A stretch of 9,879 bases of DNA from Syntrophorhabdus sp. (GCA_020724025.1 DYHU01000135.1:1-9879), one strand, 5' to 3'. Shown: positions 1-5,872, counted from the first letter of the stretch. Program-made: numbers and translations. Notes: a model not told the origin generated them from the sequence alone.

Positions 1-105
1 GTTTCCGGGGTACGGGGGATTCACATCATGGCCATTGAGTGGGAGGAGAAGGTCAGAGAGATTGCCGAGGCCGCAGGACTATTGCCCAGACCACAACTAT
101 CGTGA
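1..105 (+). CDS. metF: C-terminal end of a methylenetetrahydrofolate reductase-like protein (partial)
   Basis: Frame 1 is open from the window edge to a TGA at 103-105 and gives 34 residues containing GIHIMAIEWE and ending AGLLPRPQLS. The 'HIMAIEWE..V..I.E.AGL.PRP' ending is one I recognise from bacterial methylenetetrahydrofolate reductases (5,10-methylene-THF to 5-methyl-THF), particularly from Desulfobacterota. Only the tail is visible, so the FAD-binding barrel cannot be checked. The match is from memory, not a search. The presence of hdrC and hdrB downstream supports it, because MetF is found with HdrABC/MvhD modules in acetogens such as Moorella. The stop codon lies inside the first unit of a heptamer repeat array. 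Alternative: another protein with a similar tail. Confidence 0.62.
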   Translation, partial: VSGVRGIHIMAIEWEEKVREIAEAAGLLPRPQLS

Positions 106-170
106 ATCGTGAATGGTGATTGGTGAATCGTTAGAACTACGAATCACGAGTCACGAATCACGAATCACCA
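101..170. repeat. Facing arrays of 7-bp repeats (imperfect hairpin) between metF-like gene and response regulator
   Basis: Positions 101-128 are four consecutive heptamers (CGTGAAT, CGTGAAT, GGTGATT, GGTGAAT). Positions 141-168 are four heptamers in the opposite orientation (GAATCAC, GAGTCAC, GAATCAC, GAATCAC). In the best register I found, 114-131 pairs with 153-170 with two mismatches around a loop of about 21 nt. The array begins over the metF stop codon and ends three bases before the Shine-Dalgarno sequence of the next gene. In mRNA it could act as an intercistronic stem for stability or partial termination; there is no T-run for an intrinsic terminator. It may equally be a neutral intergenic repeat. 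Confidence 0.8.
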
Positions 171-186
171 AAAGGAGGGAAAGAAG

Positions 187-570
187 ATGGCAAAGAAAAT
201 TTTGATTGTTGATGACGATCCGGATTTGGTAGAAGCGGTATCAATGATCCTGGAGTCGAAGAATTATGATGTCGCCGCCGCATATGGGGGGATTGAAGGA
301 TTGCAGAAGGCAAAGACTGAGAATCCGGACCTCATCGTCCTCGATGTGATGATGCCGGACAAGGATGGATATGCGGTCTGCAAGGACCTCAAGGCCGATC
401 CTGGATTAAGCAAGATTCCTATCCTCCTTCTGACGGCGGTCGTCTCAAAGATTGCAACGACCCGCTACACCCAGCAGATGGGCCTGGAGACAGAAGCAGA
501 CGATTACATCGATAAACCCGTAGAGCCCGAAGTGCTGGTGAAGAGGATCGAAGCCCTCCTTTCGAAATAA
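187..570 (+). CDS. Stand-alone receiver-domain response regulator (CheY-like)
   Basis: This 127-residue protein is a single receiver domain. It carries the acidic pocket D9-D10, the phospho-accepting D53 (in VLDVMMP), the conserved T83 and K110 (in DKP), so all residues needed for phosphorylation and switching are present. Nothing follows the receiver, so it has no DNA-binding, enzymatic or RNA-binding output and must act by protein contact or as a relay intermediate. The start has a strong Shine-Dalgarno sequence, AGGAGGG, 7 nt upstream. It lies between the metF-like gene and a hybrid histidine kinase on the same strand, so that kinase is the obvious partner. Its specific role is inference. 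Confidence 0.93.
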   Translation: MAKKILIVDDDPDLVEAVSMILESKNYDVAAAYGGIEGLQKAKTENPDLIVLDVMMPDKDGYAVCKDLKADPGLSKIPILLLTAVVSKIATTRYTQQMGLETEADDYIDKPVEPEVLVKRIEALLSK

Positions 571-615
571 CGATGAAGGTAAGAGGGAAGAGGTTAGAGG
601 CAAATTCTTTAAGCC

Positions 616-663
616 TAAAGCGAAGCGATCCTAAAGCAAAGCGCTCCTAAAACAAAGTGCTCC
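616..663. repeat. Three tandem copies of a 16-bp repeat upstream of the hybrid kinase gene
   Basis: The units are 616-631 TAAAGCGAAGCGATCC, 632-647 TAAAGCAAAGCGCTCC and 648-663 TAAAACAAAGTGCTCC. They differ at a few positions, mostly by transitions. The array stops about 5 nt before the weak AAGG ribosome site of the kinase gene. The same repeat type occurs before hdrB (2783-2830). The function is unknown; it lies inside a probable polycistronic transcript. Confidence 0.85.
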
Positions 664-677
664 TTACAAGGTAAGAT

Positions 678-2180
678 ATGCCTTATCAAATAAACATTCT
701 TGTGATTGATGATGAGCAGATCATGAGGGATGGTTCTTCCCGCATCCTCTCCAAAGATGGCTGGGGGGTCATCACAGCCGAAAACGGCAAACAGGGGCTG
801 GATCATATCCAGGCCCGTTCTGAGGAGATTGATGTCATCCTTCTCGACCTGATGATGCCGGGGATGAGCGGCATGGAAGTTCTGGACCACATACGGACGA
901 TCAATCCGAACCTCCTCGTTATTGTCATCACAGGTTATGCCACCGTCGAATCCGCTGTCGAGGCGATGAAGAAAGGGGCCTATGACTTCATTCCCAAACC
1001 CTTCACGCCTGACCAGCTCCGGATTGTGGTGAAAAGGGCTCTGGAGAAGCGGGGTCTTCAAAAAGAGGCAGAGTTCCTCCGCCGGGAACGCGAGAGGTCC
1101 CTTCGTGATATCGCCACGGAAAAATCGAAGATCAGGACAATCATCAACTGCATGGGCGATGGGGTTCTCGTCTGTGATCGAGAGGGGTGCATTGTCCTTT
1201 CAAATCCCGCTGCCAGCCGGATGCTGAAGGTTTCCGAAACTTCCCTTCTCGGAAACTTCCTCTCCCGGTGCAACCTCGATTCGGAACTCTCCAAGACCAT
1301 TGATGAGAGTTTGAAGTCTAAAGATCTTAATTATACCTCCGTCTCTCAGGAATTGGGCATCGGTGAATCCGGAGAAACTTTTTTGCGCGCCCACACTGCA
1401 CCGGTGCGGGACGATCTCGGCGAAACAATCGGCTCTGTAACCGTGCTTCAGGATATCAGCCACTTGAAGGAACTGGACAAGATGAAGGCGGAATTCATCG
1501 CCATGGTCACCCATGAACTGCGGGCGCCCATTGCTGCGGTGGAACAGCAATTGACTGTCATCCTTAACCGTATGGCTGGCGAAATCTCAGAAAAACAGGA
1601 AAAACTCCTCTCCCGCGCCAAGGAGAGAACGAAAGGGCTCCTCAACCTGATCAAAGACCTGCTGGATTTTTCCAAAATTGAAGCGGGAAGGATGGTCCAG
1701 TATAAAGAGCCTCTCACGCTCCAGGAGATCATTCAGAAGGTGTTGGACCTGATGAGGGTGGAGGCTGAAAACAAGAAGATCGATCTTCAGTTCCCTACCC
1801 CTTCTCAAAATCCTTTCATCCAGGCGGACCGGACCAGCATGGAGGGGGTTTTTACTAATCTCATCTCCAATGCGATCAAATACACTCCGGAAGGAGGGAA
1901 GGTCTGGGTGACTCTGACCGAGGAGGGAGGGTTTGCCAAAGTCACGGTTTCGGACACAGGCATCGGCATCAAGAAAGAAGACCTCTCAAGGATATTTGAC
2001 AAATTTTATCGGGTAAAGACGGTGGAGACCCGTCAGATTGTCGGAACAGGTCTCGGTCTTTCCATTGTCAAGAGTATTGTGGATGCCCATCTCGGTTCCA
2101 TCTCCGTTGAGAGCGAAGAAGGGGGAGGGACGACCTTCGCCATCCTCCTTCCAAAAGAATCGAATCCCACGGCCTGTTGA
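678..2180 (+). CDS. Soluble hybrid histidine kinase: receiver-PAS-HisKA-HATPase
   Basis: This 500-residue protein has four parts. Residues 4-120 are a receiver with D11-D12, phospho-acceptor D57, T85 and K107. Residues about 148-262 are a PAS-like sensor domain. Residues about 265-335 are the HisKA dimerisation domain with H279 in THELRAP. Residues about 375-494 are the ATPase domain with N-box N398, the DTGIG motif at 426-430, the F-box near 440 and GTGLGLSIVK at 456-465. No membrane segment or signal peptide is visible, so it senses something in the cytoplasm. Cysteines C158, C166, C171 and C198 cluster in the PAS region and could be redox-sensitive (inference). An N-terminal receiver may gate kinase activity or receive phosphate from elsewhere. 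The stand-alone receiver just upstream is the likely partner. The ribosome site (AAGG at 668-671) is weak. The stop is 16 nt before the hdrC start. Confidence 0.93.
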   Translation: MPYQINILVIDDEQIMRDGSSRILSKDGWGVITAENGKQGLDHIQARSEEIDVILLDLMMPGMSGMEVLDHIRTINPNLLVIVITGYATVESAVEAMKKGAYDFIPKPFTPDQLRIVVKRALEKRGLQKEAEFLRRERERSLRDIATEKSKIRTIINCMGDGVLVCDREGCIVLSNPAASRMLKVSETSLLGNFLSRCNLDSELSKTIDESLKSKDLNYTSVSQELGIGESGETFLRAHTAPVRDDLGETIGSVTVLQDISHLKELDKMKAEFIAMVTHELRAPIAAVEQQLTVILNRMAGEISEKQEKLLSRAKERTKGLLNLIKDLLDFSKIEAGRMVQYKEPLTLQEIIQKVLDLMRVEAENKKIDLQFPTPSQNPFIQADRTSMEGVFTNLISNAIKYTPEGGKVWVTLTEEGGFAKVTVSDTGIGIKKEDLSRIFDKFYRVKTVETRQIVGTGLGLSIVKSIVDAHLGSISVESEEGGGTTFAILLPKESNPTAC

Positions 2181-2184
2181 GTTG

Positions 2185-2191
2185 AAAGGAG
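2185..2191 (+). promoter_or_regulatory. Shine-Dalgarno site fixing the hdrC start
   Basis: AAAGGAG ends 5 nt before the ATG at 2197. The same frame is open further upstream to an ATG at 2038, but that would overlap the kinase gene by about 140 bp and its residues do not look like the HdrC family. The start at 2197 is therefore chosen. Confidence 0.75.
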
Positions 2192-2196
2192 AAGTC

Positions 2197-2781
2197 ATGA
2201 GTGTCGTTTTTTCAAAGGAGAGTCTTAAACTCGCCCACGAGATTCAAAGCCTGACGGGTGAGAATGTGATGCTCTGCTATCAGTGCAAAAAATGTACACT
2301 GGGTTGCCCCTCCGCTTATACGATGAAAATGAAACCCCATGAATTAATGCGGGCGATTCAACTGGGCCTGGAGGAAGAGATCTGCTGGTCAGGGACCCTA
2401 TGGATCTGCCTCTCCTGTGAGACCTGTAACACTCGCTGCCCGCAAGACATCAATATCCTCCGGGTCATCGATGGTTTTAGAGAGATGTCTAAGGAAATGC
2501 ATTACTACAATCCCCAGCCGTCCATACCGGCGCTCCACCGGATCTTTATGGCCCTGGTTGAACGGTTTGGAAAGATCTATGAACTTGGCCTAGCCCTGCT
2601 CATCAATCTGAGGATGCTCACTCCCTTCAAGGATATTGACATGGCTTATCCGATGCTCATCAGAGGGAAACTGAAACTCCTTCCTCATAAGAGCCGCGGG
2701 GCAAAAGAACTTCAACAGGTGATGGCCAGAATCAAAAATTTAGAAAAAAGAGAGAGGATCGTTCCGCAAAACGGAACTTAA
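2197..2781 (+). CDS. hdrC: Heterodisulfide reductase subunit C-like protein, two [4Fe-4S] clusters
   Basis: This 194-residue protein carries two CxxCxxCxxxCP motifs: C27, C30, C33, C37 (CYQCKKCTLGCP) and C71, C74, C77, C81 (CLSCETCNTRCP). They bind two cubane [4Fe-4S] clusters that carry electrons between HdrA and HdrB in soluble heterodisulfide-reductase-type complexes. No membrane helices are evident, which argues against DsrM/HdrE-type membrane partners. The C-terminal half (residues about 100-194) is helical and charged, and overall length is normal for HdrC. It is followed by hdrB in the usual C-B order. HdrA is not present in the window and may be upstream of the metF-like gene. The physiological disulfide or other acceptor cannot be told from sequence. 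A generic 4Fe-4S subunit of another CCG-domain complex is the alternative. Confidence 0.9.
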   Translation: MSVVFSKESLKLAHEIQSLTGENVMLCYQCKKCTLGCPSAYTMKMKPHELMRAIQLGLEEEICWSGTLWICLSCETCNTRCPQDINILRVIDGFREMSKEMHYYNPQPSIPALHRIFMALVERFGKIYELGLALLINLRMLTPFKDIDMAYPMLIRGKLKLLPHKSRGAKELQQVMARIKNLEKRERIVPQNGT

Positions 2782-2782
2782 G

Positions 2783-2830
2783 GAGCGCGAAGCGATCCTC
2801 GAACGAAGTGCTCCTCAAGCAAAGCAATCC
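2783..2830. repeat. Second array of the 16-bp tandem repeat, upstream of hdrB
   Basis: The units are 2783-2798 GAGCGCGAAGCGATCC, 2799-2814 TCGAACGAAGTGCTCC and 2815-2830 TCAAGCAAAGCAATCC. The 12-mer GCGAAGCGATCC at 2787-2798 is identical to 620-631 in the first array, and the phase and period match. The array starts at the hdrC stop codon and ends shortly before the hdrB ribosome site (GAAGGAG at 2836-2842). AGGAGC at 2781-2786 can pair with GCTCCT at 2810-2815, so a weak stem is possible in mRNA. Confidence 0.82.
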
Positions 2831-2849
2831 TTGAAGAAGGAGTCAAATC

Positions 2850-3719
2850 ATGCGTTATGCTTATTTCCCAGGATGTTCTCTCAGTTCCTCAGGGATTGAG
2901 TTTAATCTCTCTTTCAAATATGTCTCCCGGGCACTCGGAATCGATCTCATTGAGGTCAGGGATTGGGTCTGCTGTGGGGCCTCCTCTGCTCATGCCACCT
3001 CCCATCTTCTCTCCATCGCCCTGCCCGTTTTAAATCTTGCCCATGCTGAGAAGGATGGCTTGGATAGATTGATCGCTCCCTGTCTGGCCTGCCTGTCCCG
3101 GTTTAAGGCGGCCAATGTGGAACTGGAGCATGACCCTGAGTTGAGGGAAAAGATTCATGAGGTCTTTGACTACAAGTATCAGGGAAAGGTGAAGGTCTAC
3201 CATCCTCTCGAGGTCTTTCTTGAAATGGGCCTTGAGAGGATTCGCGAAAAGATACGGAAAAAACTGAAGGGTTTGAAAGTGGCCTGTTACTACGGCTGTG
3301 TCCTCACCCGTCCCCCAAAGGTGGCCCAGTTTGACAATGTGGAGAATCCCCAGAGCATGGATTCCATCATCAGGATTCTGGGGGCAGAAGCAATCGACTG
3401 GTCTTACAAGACGGAATGCTGCGGCGTTTCGATGACCCTGACCCGGTCGGATATCGTCCTCAAACTATCGAACGACCTCCTGCGAGAAGCAAAAGAGGCT
3501 GGAGCCAATGCCATTGTCGTATGCTGCCCCCTCTGCCAGGCAAACCTGGATGGCCGTCAGAGGCAGATCGAAGAAATTTATAAGACCCGTTATGAACTCC
3601 CCATTCTCTACATCACCCAGTTGATGGGCCTTGCCTTCGGCGCCTACCCAAAAGAGGTGGGCATCCAGAAATTGATCACCAGCCCCCAGGAAGCGCTGGG
3701 ATCCATCGGTTTGATGTAG
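2850..3719 (+). CDS. hdrB: Heterodisulfide reductase subunit B-like protein with two CCG domains
   Basis: This 289-residue protein has two cysteine-rich CCG domains. Domain 1 has C9 (PGCS), C41-C42 (VCCGASSAH), C78 and C81. Domain 2 has C150 (YYGC, with C146 nearby), C190-C191 (ECCG), C226 and C229 (CCPLCQ). In characterised methanogen HdrB this arrangement binds two noncubane [4Fe-4S] clusters that reduce a disulfide substrate. All expected cysteines are present, so the active site looks intact and length is typical. The N-terminus MRYAYFPGCS is the standard HdrB start, preceded by GAAGGAG 7 nt upstream. It directly follows hdrC and would form the HdrCB half of an HdrABC complex. The substrate in this organism is unknown: CoM-S-S-CoB is methanogen-specific, so another disulfide or an electron-transfer-only role is likely here (inference). 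Confidence 0.93.
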   Translation: MRYAYFPGCSLSSSGIEFNLSFKYVSRALGIDLIEVRDWVCCGASSAHATSHLLSIALPVLNLAHAEKDGLDRLIAPCLACLSRFKAANVELEHDPELREKIHEVFDYKYQGKVKVYHPLEVFLEMGLERIREKIRKKLKGLKVACYYGCVLTRPPKVAQFDNVENPQSMDSIIRILGAEAIDWSYKTECCGVSMTLTRSDIVLKLSNDLLREAKEAGANAIVVCCPLCQANLDGRQRQIEEIYKTRYELPILYITQLMGLAFGAYPKEVGIQKLITSPQEALGSIGLM

Positions 3720-3820
3720 TCTCTTAGTCTCCCAGTTGTCAGGCCTGCACAAAACTCCTCTGATTCTATCACCCTACCCCTTCATCTCCTATTTCCTGCG
3801 AATCTATCTTTCCAAAAAGA

Positions 3821-3849
3821 TTGACAGAATGCCTGAGTTTTAATAAAAA
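3821..3849 (+). promoter_or_regulatory. Candidate sigma70-type promoter for the PPC-domain gene
   Basis: A perfect -35 box TTGACA (3821-3826) is followed after 17 bp by TAAAAA (3844-3849), a 4/6 match to the -10 consensus. Transcription would start near 3856, about 40 nt before the start codon. It separates this gene from the hdr operon, which ends about 100 bp upstream. I see no clear intrinsic terminator between 3720 and 3820. Confidence 0.45.
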
Positions 3850-3897
3850 CTACTCAATTACAATGACAGGGTCAATAGAAATTGGAGGGAGATAAAG

Positions 3898-4389
3898 ATG
3901 GGAAGTGTTCGCAGTCTGTTGGAAGGAGTGGGAAGGGGCAAGATGGGCCGTGTGGTGATGGGAAAGCTTGCTATGGATATCGATCTTTTAAAAGGGATCG
4001 AAGAACTTGTTAAAAAGGAAAAAATCCGAACCGGAGTGATCCTCTCGGGCATCGGGGCTTTGAAAAAGGCCACCTTCCGGAATCTAAAAATATTGCCCCC
4101 TGATTTGAAAGTGGAGAAACACCATCGCCTCTACCTTGAATTGGAGCAGCCCATGGAGATCGTCTCCCTCACCGGCTGGATTGCAACGCGAGAAGACGGA
4201 GAGCCGGAGATCCATGCTCATTTCTCTGTTTCAACAGTTATGGAGGATAAGGTCGTCACTCTGGGAGGACATCTCACGCCTGGAACAATCACCTCTGTCA
4301 AAGTGGTCGTCGTCATTGGAATCATCGAGGACACCGATATCCGGGCCAGCCTTGACCCCCGCTTGAATCAATTTGATGTCCTAATATGA
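3898..4389 (+). CDS. PPC/DUF296-domain protein
   Basis: This 163-residue protein matches the PPC (plants and prokaryotes conserved) domain, also called DUF296. It shows a 'GVILSGIGALKKATFRN' strand-turn region near residues 46-62, the GEPEIHAHFSVS segment with H106 and H108, and GGHLTPGTI at 123-131 with H125. These histidines form the presumed metal site in bacterial members, which are trimers of unknown function. Plant members fuse the domain to AT-hook DNA-binding motifs; no AT-hook is present here. The first 25 residues are basic and glycine-rich and precede the core domain. The start is supported by GGAGGGA 7 nt upstream; an ATG at 3958 inside the protein is less well placed. It appears monocistronic and has no evident link to its neighbours. 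DNA binding cannot be assumed. Confidence 0.85.
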   Translation: MGSVRSLLEGVGRGKMGRVVMGKLAMDIDLLKGIEELVKKEKIRTGVILSGIGALKKATFRNLKILPPDLKVEKHHRLYLELEQPMEIVSLTGWIATREDGEPEIHAHFSVSTVMEDKVVTLGGHLTPGTITSVKVVVVIGIIEDTDIRASLDPRLNQFDVLI

Positions 4390-4458
4390 AAAGGAGGCAG
4401 ATCTATTTGGAGACCTGACTCTCGAGATGCTCTCAATAGAAACCTATCCCACAACAAA

Positions 4459-4523
4459 ATAAGTTGCATTTGAACCAACATCCCCGGTAATACGTCCCCG
4501 GTAACCAACAGGCCGCAACTTAT
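4459..4523. repeat. 9-bp inverted repeat enclosing nested direct repeats
   Basis: ATAAGTTGC (4459-4467) and its exact complement GCAACTTAT (4515-4523) enclose two pairs of direct repeats: AACCAACA at 4473-4480 and 4503-4510, and TCCCCGGTAA at 4481-4490 and 4495-4504. It lies in the 269-bp gap between the PPC gene and the toxin-antitoxin pair. The spacing is too wide for a normal terminator, and no T-run follows. It could be a protein-binding region or the remnant of a small repeat element. Confidence 0.6.
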
Positions 4524-4599
4524 GGATGACCTTTTCCAAATCCTGTCTGCCCCTTTGAGAAATATGGGAGGTGGCCCTCATTTCTCTTAATTTTCGTTA

Positions 4600-4628
4600 T
4601 TGACAGATTCTTTGCTACAAATTATGAT
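4600..4628 (+). promoter_or_regulatory. Strong sigma70-type promoter of the toxin-antitoxin operon
   Basis: TTGACA (4600-4605) and TATGAT (4623-4628) are separated by exactly 17 bp, with one mismatch in twelve to consensus. The predicted start is near 4635, giving a short leader of about 25 nt before the antitoxin start. ATTA-TGATG-TAAT (4621-4633) overlaps the -10 box with short inverted arms. It is a possible but weak operator for autoregulation by the antitoxin. Confidence 0.7.
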
Positions 4629-4646
4629 GTAATAAAAATACACAAT

Positions 4647-4652
4647 AAGGAG
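4647..4652 (+). promoter_or_regulatory. Shine-Dalgarno site selecting the second ATG of the antitoxin
   Basis: AAGGAG lies directly against an ATG at 4653 (no spacing) but 6 nt before the ATG at 4659. The second ATG is therefore the likely start, and the protein begins MSSVRMNIS. Confidence 0.65.
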
Positions 4653-4658
4653 ATGCAA

Positions 4659-4883
4659 ATGAGTTCTGTTCGTATGAATATAAGTCTACCTGAAGAAACT
4701 GTCAAAGAACTATCAAGGGACGTCGAACCCAGAAAGAGGAGTCGGTTCATCGCTGAGGCCGTGAAAAAATCCCTTAAAGACTCTAAAAAAGAAAGACTTG
4801 CAGCTGAATATGAAGAGGCAGCGGCAGAGATCCGCAGTGTCAACCAGGACCTCGAAGGAGCGATTTCGGATGGTCTCGATTAA
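4659..4883 (+). CDS. Ribbon-helix-helix antitoxin of a MazF-type toxin-antitoxin pair
   Basis: This 74-residue protein has an N-terminal ribbon-helix-helix pattern: the strand VRMNISLP (residues 4-11), helix EETVKELSRDV, then a turn and second helix RSRFIAEAVKKSL (residues 28-40). The C-terminal third is acidic and helical, as in antitoxins that wrap around and neutralise a toxin. It probably dimerises, binds the promoter just upstream to repress its own operon, and blocks the toxin. The toxin gene overlaps its last 14 bp, a common arrangement for coupled expression. It differs from the AbrB-fold MazE of E. coli; RHH antitoxins with MazF-type toxins are well known (for example Bacillus EndoAI-type and several mycobacterial MazE). 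Confidence 0.85.
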   Translation: MSSVRMNISLPEETVKELSRDVEPRKRSRFIAEAVKKSLKDSKKERLAAEYEEAAAEIRSVNQDLEGAISDGLD

Positions 4884-5214
4884 CCGGGGAGACATTTTTT
4901 TAGTTAACTTTGACCCTACGGTTGGCGCCGAAGCTAAGAAAACCCGTCCTGCCGTCGTGGTTTCGAATGACATCAGCAATGCGCATTCTCCCATTGTTTC
5001 CATTGCCCCAATTACATCAAATGTTACCAAAGTCTACTCTTTTGAAGTGGAAATTCCTTCGGGTGTAGGTGGATTGAAATCCCGTTCGAAAGTCATGGTC
5101 AACCAAACCAGGGCAGTCGATAAAATCCGACTTATAAAAAGATTGGGGCACCTCCCTGAGCAGATCATGGCGGATATCAATCGAGCCCTGAAACTACACT
5201 ATGACCTTGAATAG
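4870..5214 (+). CDS. MazF/PemK-family toxin (mRNA interferase)
   Basis: This 114-residue protein matches the MazF/PemK family throughout. It has the N-terminal RGDIFLVNFDPTVGAE, then KTRPAVVVSND with the conserved R26, and IAPITS with T49; arginine and threonine at these places are the catalytic residues in MazF enzymes. GLKSRSKVMVNQTRAVDKIRL (residues 68-88) is the usual second half. MazF enzymes cleave single-stranded RNA at short sequences and stop growth when the antitoxin is degraded. The start ATG at 4870 has AAGGAG (4855-4860) 9 nt upstream; the frame is open 24 codons further up, but that part overlaps the antitoxin and does not fit the family. Length is typical and both catalytic residues remain, so it is probably active. 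The cleavage sequence cannot be read from the protein. Confidence 0.92.
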   Translation: MVSINRGDIFLVNFDPTVGAEAKKTRPAVVVSNDISNAHSPIVSIAPITSNVTKVYSFEVEIPSGVGGLKSRSKVMVNQTRAVDKIRLIKRLGHLPEQIMADINRALKLHYDLE

Positions 5215-5360
5215 ACTAATCTGAGTCCGTCCTCAATGATTTAACATCTGATTAGGCCAACTTTTTATGGATGACCCCTATTGTCAATAATGAAGTCTGA
5301 CCTCGGATTTCTATACTCTTATATATTATCGAAGTAACTCTCGCGCAATCACGATTTTCT

Positions 5361-5424
5361 GGGGGAAGACATTGGGGGTCACATCTTCATATGTCATCAA
5401 AATAATGTCTCAGCCATTTCCCCC
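5361..5424. repeat. Imperfect inverted repeat in the convergent gap
   Basis: GGGGGAAGACATT (5361-5373) is complementary to AATGTCT (5404-5410) plus TTCCCCC (5418-5424), with a 7-nt insertion between the two right-hand pieces and a loop of about 30 nt. There is no gene relation and no T-run. It may be part of a decayed repeat element. Confidence 0.4.
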
Positions 5425-5452
5425 TTTCAATTGTTCTCGAGCATACCAAACG

Positions 5453-5476
5453 CGGAATTCGGATTGCGGATTTCGG
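5453..5476. repeat. Heptamer repeats of the GCGGAAT/GCGGATT type
   Basis: GCGGAATTCG, GATTGCGGATT and TCGGAAT form staggered 7-bp repeats. AATTCGGATTGCGG (5456-5469) recurs as its exact reverse complement at 8150-8163, downstream of the nuclease gene. Confidence 0.6.
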
Positions 5477-5673
5477 AATATAAAAATACCTGAAACTCAT
5501 TTTATTCAACCTAACCATTTTGATTTTCTGGAGGGCACGAGGCGTGAAGGACAGAAAACAAAAAACCCATTCGCTTTGAGAATAGGCGTTGGTTCAATCC
5601 CACAATCCTTCAATATTTGATCCCTCCAACGGAATTTGCCCCACTATATCAGAAAAACAACGGGATGACAATT

Positions 5674-5692
5674 ATTCAGCATTCAGCATTCA
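5674..5692. repeat. ATTCAGC heptamer repeat
   Basis: ATTCAGC occurs twice head to tail (5674-5680, 5681-5687), followed by a partial ATTCA (5688-5692). The period is the same 7 bp as in the arrays at 101-168 and 5453-5476. Confidence 0.6.
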
Positions 5693-5727
5693 AATACTAT
5701 AATCCGACCTCCCCCAGGAAGTGTCCT

Positions 5728-5872
5728 ATGTTTTTGATTAAGAAATTCAAGGGGTTAAAGGTGGGATGCGGATGGTAATTATCCGAAAAAGATTGAGGTC
5801 CGGCATAAACGAAACGGTGAAAAAATTCTGATGGAATGGGATCAAATGTTAGGTAATATCTTCTGGTTGTAA
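5728..5872 (+). pseudogene. Possible small gene broken by a +1 frameshift
   Basis: An ATG at 5728 has AGGAAG 6 nt upstream and encodes MFLIKKFKGLKVGCGW before a TAA at 5776. The next frame is open from 5759 to a TAA at 5870-5872. It encodes a charged 36-residue stretch starting WDADGNYPKKIEV and ending MLGNIFWL, with no start codon of its own at the right place. Skipping one base between 5758 and 5778 would join both parts into a protein of about 48 residues. I do not recognise a family. It may be a decayed gene, a sequencing error or chance; evidence is limited to the ribosome site and the protein-like composition. Confidence 0.22.

Noticed and set aside
101..170. Possible CRISPR array
   Set aside because: The units are 7 bp with no spacers, and the two halves are in opposite orientation.
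615..1061. Open frame of 148 codons on the - strand over the kinase receiver domain
   Set aside because: The + strand encodes an intact receiver domain with all key residues; the antisense frame has no domain or ribosome site.
2038..2196. N-terminal extension of hdrC starting inside the kinase gene
   Set aside because: It overlaps the kinase by about 140 bp, has no HdrC-like residues, and a strong ribosome site precedes the ATG at 2197.
4798..4869. Longer start for the MazF-type toxin
   Set aside because: It lies in another frame of the antitoxin gene, and the MazF family begins near residue MVSINRGD at 4870 with a good ribosome site.
5216..5266. Intrinsic terminator after the toxin gene
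   Set aside because: The stem is only 6 AT-rich base pairs with a loop of about 28 nt; the T-run lies several bases away. Too weak to call.
5372..5620. Open frame of 82 codons in the convergent gap
   Set aside because: No ribosome site, no recognisable domain, runs through heptamer repeats and an inverted repeat.
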